A stretch of DNA of 64,000 nt, from the NCBI GenBank assembly GCA_000961695.1, contig LADW01000031.1, positions 88,378 through 152,377 of the forward strand, written 5' to 3'. The translations under genes and the position numbers were made by a program. Below, one piece after another: positions 32,275-41,575 of this stretch; position 1 is the stretch's first letter, and the number at the start of each line of letters is the position of its first letter. The notes under the pieces are model-generated. The model saw nothing but the letters and a program-made list of their open reading frames with translations. It made no database searches and was not told the origin of the DNA. The DNA comes from Hyphomonadaceae bacterium BRH_c29. Its GTDB lineage: Bacteria > Pseudomonadota > Alphaproteobacteria > Caulobacterales > Hyphomonadaceae.

Positions 32275-33268
32275 CGCCGGCATGGTCCGCCTGCTGGCCC
32301 TGTCCCTGGCTGGCCTGTGCATGTGGCTTCTGCTGCCTGCACCGGCGGCTGCGCATGAAGTGCGCCCGGCCTATCTGGAAGTCATCGAGACAGCCCCCGG
32401 CGCTTATGACGTGACCTGGAAGCAACCCGTTCTGGACGGGCGGCGCCTGAAGCTGGACCCCGTCTTTCCCGAGACCTGCGAGCGCCAAGGTGAACACGTC
32501 GTCTCGGCTGGCGGAACCCTGGTGCAACGCTGGACCACCGCTTGCGATCTCAATCAGGGGGAAATCCGGATCGATGGTCTGAACCGCACCCTGACGGACG
32601 TGTTCGTTCGCATCGACCGGCTGGAAGGCGACGATATCGGCACGGTGCTGCGCCCGACAACGCCCTCGCTGGATCTCACGGTTCCCACCGGCGCACCTGT
32701 CGCGACCTATTTCCGGATCGGTGTCGAGCATATCCTGTTCGGCTGGGACCATCTTCTCTTCGTGCTGGGCATGGTCTTGCTGGTGCGTCCCCGCCAGCTC
32801 TTGCTGACTCTGACCGCCTTCACCGTGGCGCACTCGATCACGCTCGCCTCGGCCACGCTGGGCGGTATCACCCTGCCCGGCCCGCCGGTTGAGATCACCA
32901 TCGCCATGAGCATCGCCCTTCTGGGCGCAGAGGCGATCCATCGGATCAAGGGCTGGAACACGCTCAGCCAGAAGATTCCGTGGGCCATCGCGTTCGGCTT
33001 CGGTCTGATCCACGGCTTTGGCTTTGCGGGGGCATTGTCAGAAATCGGCCTGCCCAAGGGGGCAGAGGCGCTGGCGCTGTTACTGTTCAATCTGGGCGTC
33101 GAGGCCGGGCAGGTCCTGTTCGTCGGCTGCGTGCTGGCGCTCGCCTTCGTGTTCCACAAGCTCGCCGCAAAGCGCATGGTGCTGGCACGCACGGTGCTCG
33201 CCTATTTCATCGGCTTCATGGGCAGCTATTGGGCCATCGAGCGCATCGCCGGGGCCTTCTTCTCCTAG
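32264..33268 (+). CDS. HupE/UreJ family membrane protein
   Basis: A 334-residue protein. A signal peptide (LLALSLAGLCMWLLLPAPAAAHE) is followed by a periplasmic domain of about 130 residues and a C-terminal HupE/UreJ membrane domain starting TYFRIGVEHILFGWDHLLFVLG, then TAFTVAHSITLASATLG and GFGLIHGFGFAG. The His and Asp residues in the membrane segments are those expected in HupE/UreJ nickel or cobalt permeases. A long periplasmic domain before the HupE part marks a separate subgroup of unknown substrate. ATG 32264 overlaps the parvulin stop; ATG 32282 is an alternative start. Confidence 0.85.
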   Translation: MPTNAGMVRLLALSLAGLCMWLLLPAPAAAHEVRPAYLEVIETAPGAYDVTWKQPVLDGRRLKLDPVFPETCERQGEHVVSAGGTLVQRWTTACDLNQGEIRIDGLNRTLTDVFVRIDRLEGDDIGTVLRPTTPSLDLTVPTGAPVATYFRIGVEHILFGWDHLLFVLGMVLLVRPRQLLLTLTAFTVAHSITLASATLGGITLPGPPVEITIAMSIALLGAEAIHRIKGWNTLSQKIPWAIAFGFGLIHGFGFAGALSEIGLPKGAEALALLLFNLGVEAGQVLFVGCVLALAFVFHKLAAKRMVLARTVLAYFIGFMGSYWAIERIAGAFFS

Positions 33269-33274
33269 AGAAGA

Positions 33275-34096
33275 TCAGAGGCCCAGCGCCTTCCACAACA
33301 TGCGCGCGGCCACGACTGCCAGCAGGATCGCGAACATCCGGCGCAGACGAGCCGCGTCCAGCTTGTGCGCCAGAGCCGCCCCAACCGGGGCCATGGTGAC
33401 GGTAAACAGCGAGATCAGCGCGAACGCGGCCAGGTTCACATGGCCGAGCGAAAATGGTGGCAGCCCCTCCCGTCCCCAGCCGATGAAGATCGCCGCGATG
33501 GCGGACGGCAGTCCGATGGCCACGCCCCAACCCGCTGCTGTTGCGACCGCCTGGTGGATCGGGCGGCCATAGAGCGTCATCAGGCTGACGCCAAACGTGC
33601 CGCCACCGATCCCCATCAGCGCCGACAGCGCCCCGACCGTGCTGCCCAGAACGGCCCGCAGCGGCCCCTTCGGCATGTCGTCGGCCAGCCGCCAGCTGGG
33701 GCGGCCAAAGAAGAGCTGTGCCGACAGAATGAAGGCCAGAGAGCCGAAAATGCCGAGCAGTGCACGCTTTGACAGGAAGCCCGTCATCGACATGCCCGCA
33801 AGCGCCCCGATCACGATCCATGGCGCCCAGCCGCGAATGATCGACCAGTCGACCGCCCCATGTTTGTTGTGCGCCATCACACTGCGCGCCGAGGTGAGAA
33901 TGATCGTGGCAAGCGACGTGGACACGGCCACATGCATCGCTGTTTCGCCATAGCCCATGGCATCGAACAGGAAGTACAGCACGGGCACGATGATCGCCCC
34001 GCCGCCTATGCCGAACAGGCCCGCCGCAAGGCCTGCCGCGATCCCCGCCAGCACCAGAGCCAGCAGCAAAGGGCCATACTGAACGACGAGTTCCAT
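33275..34096 (-). CDS. TauE/SafE (TSUP) family sulfite/anion exporter
   Basis: A 273-residue polytopic protein with about eight membrane segments in two repeats. The Gly-rich FGIGGGAIIVPVL near residue 30 and the second copy MGIGGGTFGVSLM near residue 165 are the family hallmarks. Members export sulfite, sulfoacetate or other organosulfonates; the methionine gamma-lyase elsewhere in the window makes thiol-derived sulfur plausible, though that link is only a guess. It is convergent with the HupE-like gene, 6 nt apart. Confidence 0.88.
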   Translation of the reverse strand: MELVVQYGPLLLALVLAGIAAGLAAGLFGIGGGAIIVPVLYFLFDAMGYGETAMHVAVSTSLATIILTSARSVMAHNKHGAVDWSIIRGWAPWIVIGALAGMSMTGFLSKRALLGIFGSLAFILSAQLFFGRPSWRLADDMPKGPLRAVLGSTVGALSALMGIGGGTFGVSLMTLYGRPIHQAVATAAGWGVAIGLPSAIAAIFIGWGREGLPPFSLGHVNLAAFALISLFTVTMAPVGAALAHKLDAARLRRMFAILLAVVAARMLWKALGL

Positions 34097-34161
34097 ACTG
34101 CTACGCCTCCGCCTGGGCTGTGCGGTAACCGGATAAAGACTTGGCGGGAAGGTATTTTTTC

Positions 34162-34317
34162 ATGCGCAATATGTGCCCGAACTCCGGGGCGCTGACCAGC
34201 GCCGAACGTCGTAACCTGCTGAACGCTCTACACAGCGCGCGCCTCCCCATAGGCGATCACACGGTCAGATATTACCAGAAGCTTGCGTTCGGTAAGGGAA
34301 ATTTGCCCGCCATTTAG
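34162..34317 (+). CDS. possible small protein, 51 residues
   Basis: An ATG-initiated frame, MRNMCPNSGALTSAERRN onward, ending LPAI, with GGGAAGG about 9 nt upstream. The first 30 codons mostly end in G or C as in real genes here, the rest less so. It lies alone in the 280-nt gap between the TauE/SafE gene and the TadG-like gene. The region could equally be the leader of the latter. No family is recognised. Confidence 0.3.
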   Translation: MRNMCPNSGALTSAERRNLLNALHSARLPIGDHTVRYYQKLAFGKGNLPAI

Positions 34318-34377
34318 GGCGATAGAAACGATAATTCCCGATAGTCGCCCCAAATGCTCCAAGAGTGGGACAGGGCA

Positions 34378-35736
34378 ATGCTGAACAAGCTGAACACATG
34401 GGCCGACAATCGCGAAGGCAACGTTGCGATCATCATGGGTATCGCGATCGTACCGATTCTTGTTCTGGTCGGGATCGCAATCGATCTTCAGAACACGAAC
34501 ACAAGCCGGTCGTTCATCCAATACTCGATCGACAATGCCGTGATCGCCGGGGCCCGGGAAATGCAGGCTGGCGCCTCCGAAAAGGAGATCACCGCCTATA
34601 TCAACAAGTTCGTCGATGGCGTGGTGAAAGCGAAGAATTACGCCATCACCTGCAAACCCGTCGAGGTGACCTACACCAATGGCAAGCAGAATATCGATGC
34701 GACGATCAAGTGCGCGCAGGAAACCACGCTGACCGAATTGATCGGCTACCACTATCTGGATTTCACCGTCACTTCTGGCTCGACCTACGGGATCGGGAAT
34801 GTCGACGTAGCCTTCGTGTTCGACATCTCGGGCTCGATGGGCACCACCAAAATGAACAACCTCAAGGACGCGGCCTATGATGCGGTCGATGTCCTTCTAC
34901 CCAAGAATTCGAGTGAACAATTGGGGAAGGTCCGCCTCGGCATGACGTCCTATTCGACCATGGCCGATGCTGGCGACTATTTTACAAAAGTTACGAACGA
35001 AAATCCGACACGCACTTACTATGACACGGACACAGGTACAGAAAAGGTCTGTGTGAAGTACAACAAAAAGGGCAAGTGCAAGAAGTGGAGCTCTTCGAGC
35101 GGCACAGTCACCGTGAGCAAGACCGTGACCAACACTTGCGTTAAGGAACGACTCGACAAGGAAGCATTTACGGATGCAGACCCTGGCCCATTTGCCTGGA
35201 TTGAACCTGCTGAAGCGTTTTACGACTCCAAATACAATAGTTGGAGCGTTGAATCCTGCAACCCGATTCCCCCCCTTCCGTTGACGGATGACCGGACCGA
35301 TCTGAACCAATACATCAAGGACCTCAAAGCCAGTGGCAGCACGGCAGGCCATATTGGGATCGCGTGGGGCTGGTATCTGCTCGCACCAGACTGGAAGAGC
35401 GTCTGGCCGTCCGCTTCAAAGCCACTCGGTTACAAGGATCCTGATTCGGCCAAGGCCATGATCGTTATGACAGATGGCGAATTCAATGCCTGGTACAATG
35501 ATGATGAGGGAGACGGCAACTCTTTCGACCAGGCAAAACTGCTGTGCGACAATATCAAGAAAGAGGGCGTGCGCATCTACACAGTCGCCTTTCAGGCGCC
35601 CAAGTCCGGTAAGGAAGTTCTCGAATACTGCGCTTCCGGAACGGAATACGCCTTCACGCCCGACAGCGCGGACGAACTGAAGGACGCCTATACGAAGATC
35701 GCGCAGTCAATTTCAGACCTGCGTATCCGTTACTAA
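34378..35736 (+). CDS. TadG-like protein with von Willebrand A domain
   Basis: A 452-residue protein. The N-terminus NREGNVAIIMGIAIVPILVLVGIAIDLQ is the TadE/TadG-type prepilin-like hydrophobic segment. A vWA domain follows, with VAFVFDISGSMG (MIDAS D-x-S-x-S) near residue 150 and AMIVMTDGEFNAWYN near 365. A Cys- and Lys-rich insert (KVCVKYNKKGKCKKWSSSS) sits in the middle and has more A/T-ending codons than its surroundings. TadG helps assemble Flp/tight-adherence pili; no other tad or flp gene is present. ATG 34378 with GGGACAGGG upstream is preferred over ATG 34354. Confidence 0.85.
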   Translation: MLNKLNTWADNREGNVAIIMGIAIVPILVLVGIAIDLQNTNTSRSFIQYSIDNAVIAGAREMQAGASEKEITAYINKFVDGVVKAKNYAITCKPVEVTYTNGKQNIDATIKCAQETTLTELIGYHYLDFTVTSGSTYGIGNVDVAFVFDISGSMGTTKMNNLKDAAYDAVDVLLPKNSSEQLGKVRLGMTSYSTMADAGDYFTKVTNENPTRTYYDTDTGTEKVCVKYNKKGKCKKWSSSSGTVTVSKTVTNTCVKERLDKEAFTDADPGPFAWIEPAEAFYDSKYNSWSVESCNPIPPLPLTDDRTDLNQYIKDLKASGSTAGHIGIAWGWYLLAPDWKSVWPSASKPLGYKDPDSAKAMIVMTDGEFNAWYNDDEGDGNSFDQAKLLCDNIKKEGVRIYTVAFQAPKSGKEVLEYCASGTEYAFTPDSADELKDAYTKIAQSISDLRIRY

Positions 35737-35746
35737 GACCCGGATT

Positions 35747-35779
35747 GGCGGGGCCGCTCAGGTGAGCGACAGCCCCGCC
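35747..35779. terminator. possible terminator hairpin between convergent genes
   Basis: GGCGGGGC (35747-35754) pairs with GCCCCGCC (35772-35779), with a further 5-bp inner stem. There is no T-tract. It starts 10 nt after the TadG-like stop and covers the last codons of the convergent monooxygenase gene. Confidence 0.35.
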
Positions 35780-37554
35780 AGTTCGCCCGCATCCCGCCAG
35801 CCTTTCAGAATGGCGAAATACGGATCCGGCCCGGCCCCGTAAGACGCATCCTGACGGCTCCGGTCTCCCGGCTTGCCCTCATTGTTGTAATAGCCCGGCG
35901 TACATTCCTGCAGGAATTTTTCGCGCAGCTGCGCCTTGTCGATGATCGTATCGACCCAGGCCTGCTCAGCCTCTTCGGTCAGTTCGAACCGGCCCGCCTG
36001 GCGCGCCTTCGTTTCCGCCAGCGTATACCCGATCTGCACGCCCTGCTCAGCCAGAAGGTGAGGATAGTTCGCCGTGAAGCCGGCCTGTCCCGGCCCCATG
36101 ACGAAGAGGTTCGGGAAACCGTGCACGAACAGACCATGCTGGCTGCGCATGCCGTTACTCCACGCGTCCGCCAGTGATACGCCACCCCGCCCAACCGGAT
36201 TATAGCCCGCTCTGCGCGTATAGTCGGTGCCGACTTCGAAGCCGGTGGCGTAGACGAGGCAGTCGATTTTGTGCGCCTTGCCGTTCACAATGATGCTGTC
36301 TTCGGTGATGGCTTCAACGCCTTGCCCTTCCGTATCGACCAGAGTGACATTCTCCCGATTGAAAGCGGCGAGATAGTCATCGTGGAAACAGGGGCGTTTA
36401 CAGAACTGACGATACCAGGGCTTCAGCACGGCGGCTGTTTCCGGATCGGCCACGATCTCGTCCACTCGGGCACGCACCTGTTCCATCTTCTTGAAGTCGG
36501 CCAGTTCGGCCAGCTCTGCGAGTTTCTCCGGTGAGAGGTTCCGGTTACCTTCCTGCATCGCGATGAGAAGGATGTTGCGGATAATGTCTGTCCACCCGTC
36601 CTTGACCAGATCAACCGGCGCGAACCCACCCGAGACGAGCGTGTTGAAATTCTCCATACGCGCTTTCTGCCAGCCGGGTTTCAACGATTTCACCCAGGCA
36701 TCATCGGTTAGCCGGTCGCCGCGATAGTCCACCGATGACGGCGTACGCTGGAAGACGAAAAGCTGCTTCGCGCCGCGCGCCAGGTGCGGCACGCATTGCA
36801 CGGCTGTTGCGCCGGTGCCGATAATGCCGACCACTTTGTCGGACAGCTTGTCCAGCCCGCCCGCGCAATCGCCGCCTGTATAGGCATAGTCCCAGCGGCT
36901 TGTGTGGAAGGCATGCCCCTTGAAGCTTTCAACGCCCGGAATACCCGGCAGCTTCGGCCGGTTCAGCGGGCCATTGGACATGACCACATATTGCGCCGTG
37001 AAGGCATCGCCGCGATTGGTCTCCACCAGCCAGGCGTTCTTCTCTTCCTGCCAGGTGAGGCCGGTGATCTCCGTGCCCAGAAGGGCGTTCCGATAGAGAT
37101 CAAAGTGACGTGCGATGCGGCGGGAATGTTCGAGGATTTCCGGCGCGCGGGAGTATTTCTCAACCGGCATGTAGCCGGTCTCCTCGAGCAACGGCAGGTA
37201 GATATAGCTCTCGATATCGCACGCTGCGCCGGGATAGCGGTTCCAGTACCAGGTACCGCCAAAGTCGCCGCCCTTCTCCACCATGCGGATATCGTCAAAG
37301 CCGGCCTCGCGCAGCTTCGCAGCTGCCAGCAGTCCGCCAAATCCGCCGCCGATGACGCACACTTCGACATGGTCGGTGACCGGGTCGCGCGGCTCGAATT
37401 CGCAATACGGATCATCGATGAAGTGGGCGAAGTCGCCCGCCATGTTCACGTACTGGTCGTTGCCTTCGGTGCGCACGCGCTTGTCCCGCTCGGCGCGATA
37501 CTTGTCGCGCAGGACATCCGGGTCAAATGCCTCCGGCCTTGCATCATCTGCCAT
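35758..37554 (-). CDS. type I Baeyer-Villiger / flavin-containing monooxygenase
   Basis: A 598-residue FAD- and NADPH-dependent enzyme. [18 protein letters not shown] binds [14 protein letters not shown] binds NADPH, and between them [12 protein letters not shown] matches the Baeyer-Villiger fingerprint F-x-G-x3-H-x3-W-[PD]. Such enzymes insert oxygen next to a ketone to give esters or lactones (steroids, cyclic or aryl ketones). The extra N-terminal 50 residues ([20 protein letters not shown]) match the cyclohexanone/steroid monooxygenase subgroup. ATG 37554 has AGGAGG upstream. The actual substrate is unknown. Confidence 0.92.
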   Translation of the reverse strand: MADDARPEAFDPDVLRDKYRAERDKRVRTEGNDQYVNMAGDFAHFIDDPYCEFEPRDPVTDHVEVCVIGGGFGGLLAAAKLREAGFDDIRMVEKGGDFGGTWYWNRYPGAACDIESYIYLPLLEETGYMPVEKYSRAPEILEHSRRIARHFDLYRNALLGTEITGLTWQEEKNAWLVETNRGDAFTAQYVVMSNGPLNRPKLPGIPGVESFKGHAFHTSRWDYAYTGGDCAGGLDKLSDKVVGIIGTGATAVQCVPHLARGAKQLFVFQRTPSSVDYRGDRLTDDAWVKSLKPGWQKARMENFNTLVSGGFAPVDLVKDGWTDIIRNILLIAMQEGNRNLSPEKLAELAELADFKKMEQVRARVDEIVADPETAAVLKPWYRQFCKRPCFHDDYLAAFNRENVTLVDTEGQGVEAITEDSIIVNGKAHKIDCLVYATGFEVGTDYTRRAGYNPVGRGGVSLADAWSNGMRSQHGLFVHGFPNLFVMGPGQAGFTANYPHLLAEQGVQIGYTLAETKARQAGRFELTEEAEQAWVDTIIDKAQLREKFLQECTPGYYNNEGKPGDRSRQDASYGAGPDPYFAILKGWRDAGELAGLSLT

Positions 37555-37722
37555 GCCCGTTTCCTCCTGAATATGCGTGCCTGGATCTGATGCCCGGCTG
37601 AGACCAGTTTACTGTACCGGGACGCCTGAAAACAGGCTGACCCAACGCCAACTTCGCGCAGAATCAGCGCGCCTCACTTCCTTGCTTGACGGAACGCGGC
37701 GAGGCAGCGAAGGGTCCGCGCC

Positions 37723-38631
37723 ATGCGCCTGCCCCATCCCATCTTCATGGTCTGCCTTGCCGTCCTGTTTGGCTGCACACTTGATGCGACCATGAAAGCC
37801 ACGACGCTGGGCGGCACGGGCGTGATCACCGCCACCGCCTGGCGCTATATTCTGGCAGCGCTGATCATGCTCGTGATCTTTGTTGCCATGCGCAAACCGA
37901 TGCCCGGCTGGAAAGCGATCCGCTTCCATCTGCTTCGGGCCATCGCGCAAACTTCGTCATCCGTCACCTTCTTCTACGCCCTCACCCAGATCACCCTGGC
38001 CGAAGCCGTTGTGATGGGCTTTACCGCCGCCCTGATGATCGCCCCGATCGCCCGGGTCGTGTTGGGCGAGAAGATGAGCGCGATCACAGTCGGCGCGTCC
38101 GTGGTTGGCTTTCTCGGGGCGGCGCTGGCCATTTCCGGCGAGTCCACCGGCATGCCTGTGGACGGCAACCGCCTGTATGGCATCGGGGCCATGCTGTTTT
38201 CGGCCGTCGGCTATGCGCTGAACATCGTCCTGTTGCGGATGCGCACCCGGGAGGAAGACAGCCTGACGCTGGTGACGTTCATGAACGTGCTGCCGGCCCT
38301 GTTCCTGTTGCCTTTCCTGCCTTTCGTGGGGCCGCTGCCGGAATCAAACGGCTGGCCGCTTCTCGGCGGAGCCGCCTTCGCCGCCATCGGGATCTGGTGG
38401 TTCATGACGCTCGCCTATGCCCGCGCCAAGGCGCAGACCTTGGCCCCGTTCGAGTATACGGGCCTGATCTGGTCGTCGCTGCTGGGCTATGTCCTGTTCC
38501 ATGAAATACCGAGCCTGCGCCTCTATGCGGGAGCCAGTATCATCATTCTCGCCTGCCTCGTCGTGGCCTTTGAGACCCATTTCACCGCTCGCCGCGAAGC
38601 CCGCGCTGCGGCTGCCGAGATTGCGCCCTGA
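37723..38631 (+). CDS. DMT superfamily (EamA) transporter
   Basis: A 302-residue protein with ten hydrophobic helices in two EamA repeats: PIFMVCLAVLFGCTLDATMK to about residue 140, and GAMLFSAVGYALNIVLLRMR to the end. The second repeat ends with the usual TLAPFEYTGLIWSSLLGYVLFHE motif. These proteins export amino acids, nucleobases or other metabolites. It is divergent from the monooxygenase gene and convergent with the DUF1489 gene, 3 nt apart. No substrate can be inferred. Confidence 0.88.
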   Translation: MRLPHPIFMVCLAVLFGCTLDATMKATTLGGTGVITATAWRYILAALIMLVIFVAMRKPMPGWKAIRFHLLRAIAQTSSSVTFFYALTQITLAEAVVMGFTAALMIAPIARVVLGEKMSAITVGASVVGFLGAALAISGESTGMPVDGNRLYGIGAMLFSAVGYALNIVLLRMRTREEDSLTLVTFMNVLPALFLLPFLPFVGPLPESNGWPLLGGAAFAAIGIWWFMTLAYARAKAQTLAPFEYTGLIWSSLLGYVLFHEIPSLRLYAGASIIILACLVVAFETHFTARREARAAAAEIAP

Positions 38632-38634
38632 GGT

Positions 38635-39051
38635 CTACCAGACACCGGCGTTCTTCAGGGCCATGTCGAGGTCAGCCGGAATATCCTGCGCCGCTTCACC
38701 GGATTTCAGGTCCCGCGGGGCCTCGCCCGGCTTGAGGTAGCGCCAGCCCTGGAATGGCCGTTTGGCCCGCGCATAGGTGCGGATGAGCTCCGGATCGAAC
38801 ACGATGGCGCACATGTCCCGGCCTGTTTCGTCCTTTTCCAGACGCAGGTCGATGATGCGCTGGCGCACCCGGATCGCACCCTTCACGACCCAATAGATCG
38901 AGCCGCCCAGCAGCATCTCTTCGGCGCGCTTGGGGAACATGCGGGTGTGGTGGACCGGGTTCGGCACAGACTTCATCTGGTGCGCCTGCCACCGGGCAAT
39001 GTCGTCGACATCTTCGGAGCCAACGCTGAGTTTCACCATATGAATCGTCAT
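38635..39051 (-). CDS. DUF1489 family protein
   Basis: A 138-residue protein that matches DUF1489 along its whole length: MTIHMVKLSVGSEDVDDIARWQ, HHTRMFPKRAEEMLLGGSIYWVVKG, IRVRQRIIDLRL and RPFQGWRYLKPGEAPRDL. This family is restricted to Alphaproteobacteria and has no known role; it behaves like a housekeeping gene in that clade. It is the last gene in the long minus-strand run that begins with glnD, 41 nt after the exported hypothetical protein. Confidence 0.85.
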   Translation of the reverse strand: MTIHMVKLSVGSEDVDDIARWQAHQMKSVPNPVHHTRMFPKRAEEMLLGGSIYWVVKGAIRVRQRIIDLRLEKDETGRDMCAIVFDPELIRTYARAKRPFQGWRYLKPGEAPRDLKSGEAAQDIPADLDMALKNAGVW

Positions 39052-39092
39052 GTCTGAGAGTGTAGCGCAAGCCGGCCCTCAGGCCAGAGCGG

Positions 39093-39794
39093 TTACTGCG
39101 TCAGGTTCGCAGACTCGAAGGCCTGCTGGGCTTCATTGCTGGCGAAGAAGAAGTCCGCCTTCACGATATTGGCCGAGTAGCGCCGCTCGATGGTACGAAA
39201 GGCGGCGCGGGCCTGCAGGTCGATCGAGAAGCCGGACACATAGCTCATGCCCCAGCGCGGCTCTGTCCGGATGAAGTAAGACTGATCGTACCGTGTCAGC
39301 GTGCCGCCCTCCGGCCCGGCGACGGGCTTGGGCAACGTGTAATCGATGCGCAGGAAGCGCTCACCCACCGGGTCCAACCAGGCCGTCGCAGCGAGGCGCT
39401 CGGCGGCCCAGACGTCAAATTCCCCATCATTATTATTGGGACGGTGGTGGAAAGAGATCTTCCAGGCGGCGCCCTTGTCGTCCACCAGCACTTCCGGGCC
39501 GAGACTGGCGCGCAGGTCGTCCGGGAACAGGCGCCCGTCTGGCGCGGCCTCTGCGGCCCATTCTGCGGCCACCGCGTCCAGTTCCTCGTCCTCGCCTTCC
39601 CAGACAATCGCTTTCCAGCGGTCACGCCCCTTCTCCCGGGGGTCAAAACGGTAGATGCGGCGGGCATTGGAAGACTGCAGTTCCACCGTGAAGGCAGCGC
39701 GCAGCGTGGTGGGGGCTTCGGTCGCCTGAAGCGCCGAATTCATGGGCCCTGATCCGGTCGCCAGGGTGAAAGTGAGCAGCCAGGCAAGAAACAT
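39093..39794 (-). CDS. exported hypothetical protein
   Basis: A 233-residue protein with a probable signal (MFLAWLLTFTLATGSG). The mature part is beta-rich: TTLRAAFTVELQSSNARRIYRFDPRE, WKISFHHRPNNNDGEFDVWAAERL, RFLRIDYTLPKPVAGPEGGTLTRYDQSYFIRTEPRWG, FSIDLQARAAFRTIERRYSANIVKADFFF. I do not recognise the family; the alternation suggests a lipocalin-like or LolA-like barrel. ATG 39794 opens the signal, although the frame continues to 39842. It lies between fur and the DUF1489 gene on the same strand. Confidence 0.65.
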   Translation of the reverse strand: MFLAWLLTFTLATGSGPMNSALQATEAPTTLRAAFTVELQSSNARRIYRFDPREKGRDRWKAIVWEGEDEELDAVAAEWAAEAAPDGRLFPDDLRASLGPEVLVDDKGAAWKISFHHRPNNNDGEFDVWAAERLAATAWLDPVGERFLRIDYTLPKPVAGPEGGTLTRYDQSYFIRTEPRWGMSYVSGFSIDLQARAAFRTIERRYSANIVKADFFFASNEAQQAFESANLTQ

Positions 39795-39943
39795 GACGGT
39801 GACGCAATCCTCAGGGGCAGCGCTACGTCCGGAATGCGGCATCTCTACGGCGCATGGCCGAAAATGCGATCAATACAGGGCGTGGCGAGTTCCAGCCCCA
39901 GATTGCGCCCTGAAACATTTACGTGAGTTGAACAGGCCTGCCG

Positions 39944-40363
39944 TCAGTCGGCTTCGCCATCCTTGAGCGGGACGCCATAGAGTTCCAGACGGTGATCAAC
40001 CAGCCGGAAGCCCAGCTTCTTGGCGATCAGGTCCTGCAATTCCTCGATTTCTTCGGAATGAAATTCGACGACTTCGCCGGTCCGGACATTGATCAGGTGA
40101 TCATGGTGCTCGTCCGGCACTTCCTCGTAACGAGCGCGCCCGTCGCGGAAATCGTGCGCCTGAATAATCCCTGCATCTTCAAAGAGTTTCACCGTCCGGT
40201 AGACCGTCGCCAGCGAAATCGAGGCGTCTTGCGCGTTGGCGCGGCGGTGCAACTCCTCGGCGTCCGGGTGATCCGACGCGAGGGACAGAATGCGCGCAAT
40301 CACGCGGCGCGGCTCCGTCATACGGAGGCCCTTCTCAACACAGAGTTTTTCAAGCTTGTCCAT
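39944..40363 (-). CDS. fur: Fur family metalloregulator
   Basis: A 139-residue winged-helix repressor. The DNA-recognition helix is ISLATVYRTVKLFEDAGII, and metal site residues are in HDFRDGRARYEEVPDEHHDHLINVRTGEVVEFHSEEIEEL. The CxxC structural zinc motif of E. coli Fur is absent, as in many alphaproteobacterial Fur proteins. It should repress iron uptake or manganese genes when metal-loaded. Its place after tsaB-rimI is conserved in Alphaproteobacteria, which supports the fur call; in other bacteria of this class the same protein acts as the manganese regulator Mur. It lies 15 nt after ycaQ. Confidence 0.88.
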   Translation of the reverse strand: MDKLEKLCVEKGLRMTEPRRVIARILSLASDHPDAEELHRRANAQDASISLATVYRTVKLFEDAGIIQAHDFRDGRARYEEVPDEHHDHLINVRTGEVVEFHSEEIEELQDLIAKKLGFRLVDHRLELYGVPLKDGEAD

Positions 40364-40378
40364 GCTACGTATCTGCCC

Positions 40379-41575
40379 TTAGCGCGACGGGAAGTCCAGC
40401 CGCAGTTGGTCCTTCCGGACAACGGTGTCAACTCCGGCAAGCCGTGCGAAACGCGCGAGTTCGCCCTGCAGGCGGGCCTCCCGAGCGCTGGTCCAGGCCA
40501 CGCCGGGCTCGGCCCAGAGCTGTTCCACGGTCAGCGTGCCCGCCGCCCGGTCTGCCTTCACCTCGATCCGGCCGACCATCCGGTCCCCTTCCAGCAGCGG
40601 ATAGACGTAATAGCCCCACAGCCGCTTGGCCGCCGGGACGAAAATCTCGATCCGGTAGTCGAAACCGAACAGGCGCTGAAGGCGGTTTCGGTCGCGGATC
40701 ACGGGGTCGAATGGGCTCAGGATACGTAACCGTGAGGTCGGCGACGGGGCAGTTTCGAGCCTGTTTTCGATGTCTGATGTGGCAGTAGCGGTGATCCACG
40801 TGCCGTCAGCGCACTCGATCCTGACCGGTACGAGGCGTTTCTGGCGCGCCGCCCAGTCTTTCACCTCAGCCAGATCAACGGCGCCCCAGAAACGCTGGAT
40901 GTCCCCTTCCGAGGCAAACGCGAGCCGGTCCATCGCCTCGCGGCAGAGCCAGTCGACCTGATCCGGCTCCGGTGGCTCATCGTCCCGGTGATGATCCGGA
41001 ATGACGCGTTCGGTCAGGTCGTAGAATTTGGTGAAATTCTCGCGGTGCGAGGTCGAAAGGTCCCCGGCGTACCACATGTAATCGAGCGCCAGTTTGTGCG
41101 GCGGGCGGCGCCACATTTCGCGCGGGCCTTTGATCTTCGTATCGAAGGCCTTGGTGCTGAGCGGGCCTTCCTCGCGGATGCGCCGGACGATGTCGGCCCT
41201 TCCGTCTGCGTCCACCATGCCGCGATGCCATTCCCAGCCGCGGACTTTCTCTTCCAGCCGGCGGAACTGGCGGCGCCAATTGGGATAGAATTCCATCGGG
41301 ATGACCGAGGCATCGTGGGTGAAATGCTCGAAGACGCCGCGTTCCTTGCGCATCAGCTGGTCGAGCATGGGCTCGCGATAGTTCTGGTTGCGGGACCAGA
41401 TGATGTGGTCGTGGGCGCGGGCAACGACGCGGATCGAGTCGAGCTGGACGAAGCCAAGCCCCCGGATCAGGGCTGCAAGATCCAGCGGCCCGGTCGGCGT
41501 GGCGGAGAGGCCCTGCGCATGCAGCCATAGACGCCGCGCGTCCCGGTTGCGGATTTCCAGCGGCGCCTGTGTCAT
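40379..41575 (-). CDS. YcaQ family winged-helix DNA glycosylase
   Basis: A 398-residue protein of the YcaQ/AlkX family (HTH_42), which unhooks interstrand DNA cross-links in E. coli. Motifs include LGFVQLDSIRVVARAHDHIIWSRNQNY, RGVFEHFTHDASVIPMEFYP (His/Asp active-site area), LSPFDPVIRDRNRLQRLFGFDYRIEIFVPAAKRLWGYYVYPLL. ATG 41575 overlaps the ogt stop codon as ATGA, so the longer open frame to 42076 is an extension into ogt. Two DNA alkylation-repair genes are thus translationally coupled. Confidence 0.87.
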   Translation of the reverse strand: MTQAPLEIRNRDARRLWLHAQGLSATPTGPLDLAALIRGLGFVQLDSIRVVARAHDHIIWSRNQNYREPMLDQLMRKERGVFEHFTHDASVIPMEFYPNWRRQFRRLEEKVRGWEWHRGMVDADGRADIVRRIREEGPLSTKAFDTKIKGPREMWRRPPHKLALDYMWYAGDLSTSHRENFTKFYDLTERVIPDHHRDDEPPEPDQVDWLCREAMDRLAFASEGDIQRFWGAVDLAEVKDWAARQKRLVPVRIECADGTWITATATSDIENRLETAPSPTSRLRILSPFDPVIRDRNRLQRLFGFDYRIEIFVPAAKRLWGYYVYPLLEGDRMVGRIEVKADRAAGTLTVEQLWAEPGVAWTSAREARLQGELARFARLAGVDTVVRKDQLRLDFPSR

